From positions 36,494,301-36,558,300 of the forward strand of contig OZ034969.1 of the NCBI GenBank assembly GCA_964030785.1: a stretch of DNA of 64,000 nt, given 5' to 3'. Position numbers and translations under genes: made by a program. Shown one piece after another: positions 37,301-43,300 of the stretch. Each line of letters begins with the position of its first letter. Position 1 is the first letter of the stretch. The notes below the pieces were generated by a model that saw only the letters and a list, made by a program, of their open reading frames with translations, had not been told where the DNA came from and ran no database searches. Source of the stretch: Siderastrea siderea. Lineage: Eukaryota > Cnidaria > Anthozoa > Scleractinia > Rhizangiidae.

Positions 37301-40300
37301 AAAGCCAACAGGAGTTGGGTCATTTGTTGCTACAACGGTTGAAAGAAATGATATTATCCTGGAAAAGAAATACGAGAAGCGTAGAAAATGTCAAATATGA
37401 CAAACCGAGCGCTAGGAGGGGACTGAAAACTAGACTTTTTCCGCCACAGGACCCTACCTCTGTTATATTTGATATTTTCTAAGCTTATCGTAGTTCTTTT
37501 CCAGGATAATTTCATTTCTTTCAACTGTTCAAGTAGCAACAAACCACCCAAAAGAAAACTTTTGTTGGCTTTAAACTGAAGATTTGAGAAGGTTATCTTT
37601 CTCTTCTGAAAACTGTAGTAAGCCACCTTAAAATGTTTGTTTCTAAAGCGGTCATGTCATTTTGCAGATGTGGAGTACTCCTTTTAACCCTTTTTCCTGG
37701 GACAAAAGCAGTCAAAGGGTGACAACACATGTGGCAAGCTTAGAGGTCAGAGACGGTAACGGCAACCTAATACCTATCTCTGGACTGTCACCGGGAATTA
37801 CTATCTTAGTACCTCTTGGCCAACCAGCTCCTTACCATACAATTACGTCACTTGGCAAACTTGGAGTGCTAAGGCATCACAATATCAGCGTTAAGCATGA
37901 ACATTCCATGGTTGAGATCTTGATAGTACCTCAAGACAGTCAGATCACTATCTCATATCTCAAAGTAACGCAACCCAATAAAGTATCACCGCGAAAAACG
38001 CCTTTGGAATGCAAACGTGCACAGGGAGAGTGGTTCCATAAAGGAAGCATCACTTGCAAAGGAAAAACTAATGTGACAGTCTCCTTTATTGCATTCCATC
38101 CTGGTAACTACCTTCTTGAATCAGAGTTTCGTGTCCAGCAAAACAGGGAAGAGGATGTCAAAGAAAACGAAGACCAGGAGCAATGCATCAGGATCAAGGA
38201 ACCTCCAAGGCCACAAATAGAAAACGTAAACTACACGTTTACAGTAAGTGAAGCTGCTTGTCTTTTCTGGGACTTAAATGAAAATAACTGGAGCACTAAA
38301 GGATGTAAGGTACAAAATATGCATCGCCGTTTGTGTCTCTGTGCTTGTATATTCTTTCCCGTGACTTAAGCTGGACAAACCTAGCGTCTTTATACGCTCT
38401 TTGTGTTGAAATTGATCGCCAGGAATATCAGTTTTCCAATCACGGAACCGGGCACACTATCTAGGCAGTAGCCAGTGATATTTGCAAAACAGCTGGCAAA
38501 TGTAATTATTCGAAACCTGAAATGTCAGATATCGGCAATTTAGATAGCTCATCACAGCAATCAGGCAAAAACTGCCGACATGTAGATGGAAGCAAACCTT
38601 CTGCTAATTGCCGTCAAGAGCGGTGAAAATCGCTCATTGTGACCCTGCTTGGGAAAATGTACCCACCTATCGAGTTTTGTATCAAATATGCTAGTAAAAT
38701 ATCTGCCCACTAATAATCATCCCAAACGACCACTCTTGATTCCTTAAACCAGTTGTAAATCAGTCGTAGACAAATGCTGATTATATAATACTCCTGAACT
38801 GCAATGTGTGTTGTTGTTTGTGCATGATTATCACATCTCCAAGAACACAACCTTTGGTTAAAACAAAGGTCATCACCTACACTGTACCTCTACAATAACA
38901 GTAGCGATAATGTTAATGACTCCTTGCTGTCATTCAAAGGTAGAAGAAATAATCAGCAACTCCGCCCTGAAGTGTTCTTGTACTCACCTGACCTCATTTG
39001 CTGGGGGACTTCTGGTACCGCCAAATGAAATCAACTTAAAAGAGGTGTATAGTGAGCTCCGATCTCCCGAAGACACCGGTAAATTTCTAGTCCTTGCAAC
39101 GGTCGTAATCTGTTTGTTCGTTTACGTGATTGCAGTTCTTTGGGCCAGGAGGTTTGACAACAAGGATAAGGCTGAGGTAAGACATACTGTACAGTAGACT
39201 TATAGTAGTAGCAAAATTGTCTAGTAATGGATAACAGATACCTTTATTACAAGTACGAATTAATGCTAAGGTCAAAGACGGAACTACCGAGATGGGCAGA
39301 AATATATGAACATTTAATGGCTGACTAAACAGAAGCAACTAGGAGGTGTTGTACATAAAGCCACTGTTGGGTACCTTTTATAAACGGGACAGACTGACTG
39401 AATATGTTAGTTGTGGTACGGACTAATACCAAACTGGTCAACTCACTCAGAGCCAACACAATTACCTGCACCATGCATACATGTTACCAGCTATCAGCAT
39501 AAAAGAAACTAGGTAAATATCACTAACAACACAAGGATAATAATAGATAAATAATAGAGAACGGGCAGAAAAATCCCGGTAAGTTAACCAATTAGATCAA
39601 TAACCAGAGACAGAACTGATGAAAAACCATGTACTTGACTTTTCACATTTAATCAAAAGGTCAACGAACGTCACAAACTACAGTGGTTTTCCAGACTTCT
39701 TGACACGAATACATTAGACACACACTGAGTCTCTTGGGTTTCAAACATTTACTAAGTTAGTTAAATTTGTAATCTCAAATTTGTAATCCTCAGGTCCAAG
39801 ATACAGAACCTTTAGTTATCTGTGCTGCGTCAGAAACGGAAAGTCACAAATACGAGTTGACAGTAAATACGGGTGTCTGGCCAGGTGCAGGAACAACAGC
39901 TAACGTGTCTTTCATCATCTACGGCGTTGAAGGCAACAGCGGTACTCAAAACATGAATGAAAACGGTAGTACTGCCTCCAAACTAATCTTCACCCGAGGG
40001 ACTGAACGAAAGATTGCAATCATTTTGAAAAAAGACATAGGCGAGATTTACTCACTAAGTGTTTGGCATGACAACTCAGGCGATGCCCCTTCATGGTATT
40101 TGGAGGACGTAACCATTACAAATCCTAACTCTGGTAGCTGTTGGAAATTCGTGTTCGAGACATGGCTTAGTCTAGAGGATGAATCATACTCCAGTGAGGT
40201 GCTTCAAAACCCCGTCTGCTCCGGTCCAAAGATAACAACGACAGCTTTAAGGGAAGTGTTTTCCAATGGCCATCTCTGGTTGTCAATCATTACCAAAACC

Positions 40301-43300
40301 CCAGAAGACCCTTTTACCAGAGTACAAAGGATTTCATCATGCATTTGTCTGTTGTTCTGTACAATGGCTGCTAATGCTGCATTTTATTACTGGGGAACGC
40401 AATCACACCAAACCGTCAACCTAGGACCACTTAAGTTTTCTGCAAGACAAGCTATCGTCAGCATACAGAGCAGCATTCTTATCTTGCCCCTGCACCTCGT
40501 CATTCTGTTGTTGAAGAAAAGCTCAGCACGTTTAGAAAGCGACCACTCTCGCCCATATCTTTGTTTGTTCTACATGACAAGTATTCTGTGTGCGTTGATG
40601 GCTGTTGCTTCAGCTGCCGTGACCATTGCCTACAGTCTTGTGTGGGGAAGCGAGAAAAGCCAAGAGTGGATTTCTTCAGTCACCACCTCTTTTCTTCAAG
40701 ACGTTCTAATCGTGCAACCATGCAAATGCCTTCTTCTTGCCTCTCTTGCGGTGATGTTTTCAAAATCCAAAGTAAAGGAGGCTTTTGCTTATCAACAAAG
40801 GGAAGGTGGGATGCCACTGAAGAAAACTCCGGCTATTTCAATGACGTCCAAGAAGTTATCAAAGCTAAGAATGGAAAGTGTCGCCAAAGCCAAACGACGT
40901 TTGTCCATTCGTCAAGCATGCTTCTATTCAGCATTTCTTGTGGTTCTTGGAGTGCTTTCGTATGGAAATAGAGACTCGGGACGATACTTTCTATTCAAAT
41001 CACTCGACGATCATATTGGGAATTTTGAGAAGGTAATTGAACTTTGTGCATTTAAGAATTTCACCATTGCCTGTGAAAATTTAATTCACAAAAACATTGT
41101 ACAATCAGAACAATGACTCCAACGTTGTTTACCTGAGCCAGTAGGCAACATAATTTTAAATTTCTCAAGTTTGGACATAATGATAGAGACGATCGGTTGG
41201 GATTCATCATATCTGTTAAAATCTATTCTCTGTAAGGTAAGGGACCAATTTGGAACATTGGTAAGCTGACAATGTCCGTTTTAAACATTTTAGTTCTCTC
41301 CAAAATCAGGAAGATTTAAGACAGGATGAATTGCTTGGTTGTGTGCGATTCAGACTAGGCAGAAAAATACAGTTATTGTTAAGGTCGGCAGGCACGGAGT
41401 GTGTATTTCAGGAAAAAGGCCCGTGTAACAGCCATGTTCTTGGGACCAAATTGTTTCAAGGAACGTTTGCACCGGCAAAAATCTTGGAGAGCTAATCGTT
41501 TTCTATTTGATTGAAACCGGAGTGCCCACCTTAAAAAAAGGCAACTTTAAGGCTTCAAAAAAATATATTTAAACGGCTTCACTGGAGTGCAGACTTCAAA
41601 AGACAACTTTGAGCCTCTCGAAAAAAAATAATTTTAACGGCTTCACTTCTCGTAGTGATTTTTTTTAGAAGTGAATTATTTCATTCACACAGGACTCCAT
41701 TTCGTGGAGTTTTGGTGGAAATAAGATGCAGAATTATGTTGTTGCCACAATGATTCTACATCCGAAAAGCTCAATTTACTGAGGTTGGAGTTCTTTGTGA
41801 TTGACAACTTGTTTCCCGTTCTGTATTTACAACACTCAGCTAGGCAAAAGCGTTTGTAGCTAGACATTTTGAAACTGGAACCAAATCTTCCAGAGAATGA
41901 TTGAAAGTGTCTCCTCAAGACCCTCAAATTGCATTTTTACCTCGTGATTGCAGTAGCAACCAAGAGATTATGCGACAACATAAAGGGGTATTGGGCTCCA
42001 GGGCCCCAAGACGAGAAATTCGGGGCTCTAGAGCTCCATTGCACCACTTCAGGGTTGTATTTGACCAGAATGAGCATTTCAGTCCGGACTCTCAGTAGCG
42101 AAATCCATTGGGCTCCAGGCTTCGCGACAAAAACAGGCCCCCAAAGACCCCCTTTAGGACCTTGATTATGGGAGAGAAACTTATTGGTAAAATACAAAAC
42201 TTTCCTCGCAGAAATTACAAAATCTAACAAACACACGAGCAAAAAAGCATCAACAACCACGAGATATCCCGGTCCGTGGGACGGTTATTTAGTCATAACT
42301 GGTTATCAAAGGACATGTCCAAACAACGTCCAGGGAAAACAGTACAGAGTACTAGTACTAAATGCAAAAGTACAAAGGGGCCTGGATGGTAGTGCTAAAG
42401 GTACATGTTTAGACCGGTTTTTGTCAGATCCTTCCTCTTGGCTTGTGAAAGAGTTCTGATTTTCTTCACCTGTAGGAAATACAAACGCAAGCACAAACTG
42501 AAGGGCCATCTTGGAAAGGTGCTCCAAACGTGCATGCACATCTGGAAACCTCTTTGCTTGCATTGGCATCGTAACCAAATTGGTTTCTTTCGTGCATGTA
42601 CATCTGCATTATATATGTAAACTCTAAATTCGAAGAAATTCAAAAATTCAAAATTCAACTCTCTGAACCCAGCCTGCATAAAAAGGTGACACATGACAGC
42701 GACATTTAATCGCAGACCCATAACCATCTGCAAAAACAAATTATTTCATGCACTTGCAAAAGATCGTGAGGAGTTTTCGCATTCAATTACTTCATGGAAC
42801 ACCATCGAACATTTACGTTAACATGTTTATGCAAAAACAAACGACTCTCGATTATCCACAACTGAAAGATAAGAAAGTAGAGATATTTAATTACAAAAGA
42901 AAAAATATAAATAGAGATTGTCATCGCTTTGACAATATGAATATAACTACTAGTTTGAACCTGTAAATGTACTTGACGGAAGGTATTCAAAAAGTCGAAC
43001 GCAAGGATGACTACAAAACTGAGCATATTAGAGACATTTCATATCCTAGTTAAAACCAGATTGTAACACTAGTACAAATAAACGCATAGGACATCTACCA
43101 AATAAAAATTAGCTGCTAAAAAATCAGACCGTTTACAAGGCTGTTGTAACTGTTTCATAAATTCCACCTGGTCGTTCATGAGTGCTTATCAGGCTTGATC
43201 AGCTAAATTAGGTAAATTACCTCTCGTATGAATTAAATTTCCTATTCGAGGCTGTTTTCACTCTGTTCAGTGCCGCGACGTTCCAAAATTGACAATTTAA

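Noticed and set aside
38236..38250. GTAAGT donor inside the 37668-38309 exon
   Set aside because: Reading through keeps the conserved [16 protein letters not shown] segment, and the donor at 38310 keeps phase with the GPS exon.
40561..40971. 136-codon + frame
   Set aside because: Out-of-frame shadow of the PLAT/TM exon, which has strong domain support in the other frame.
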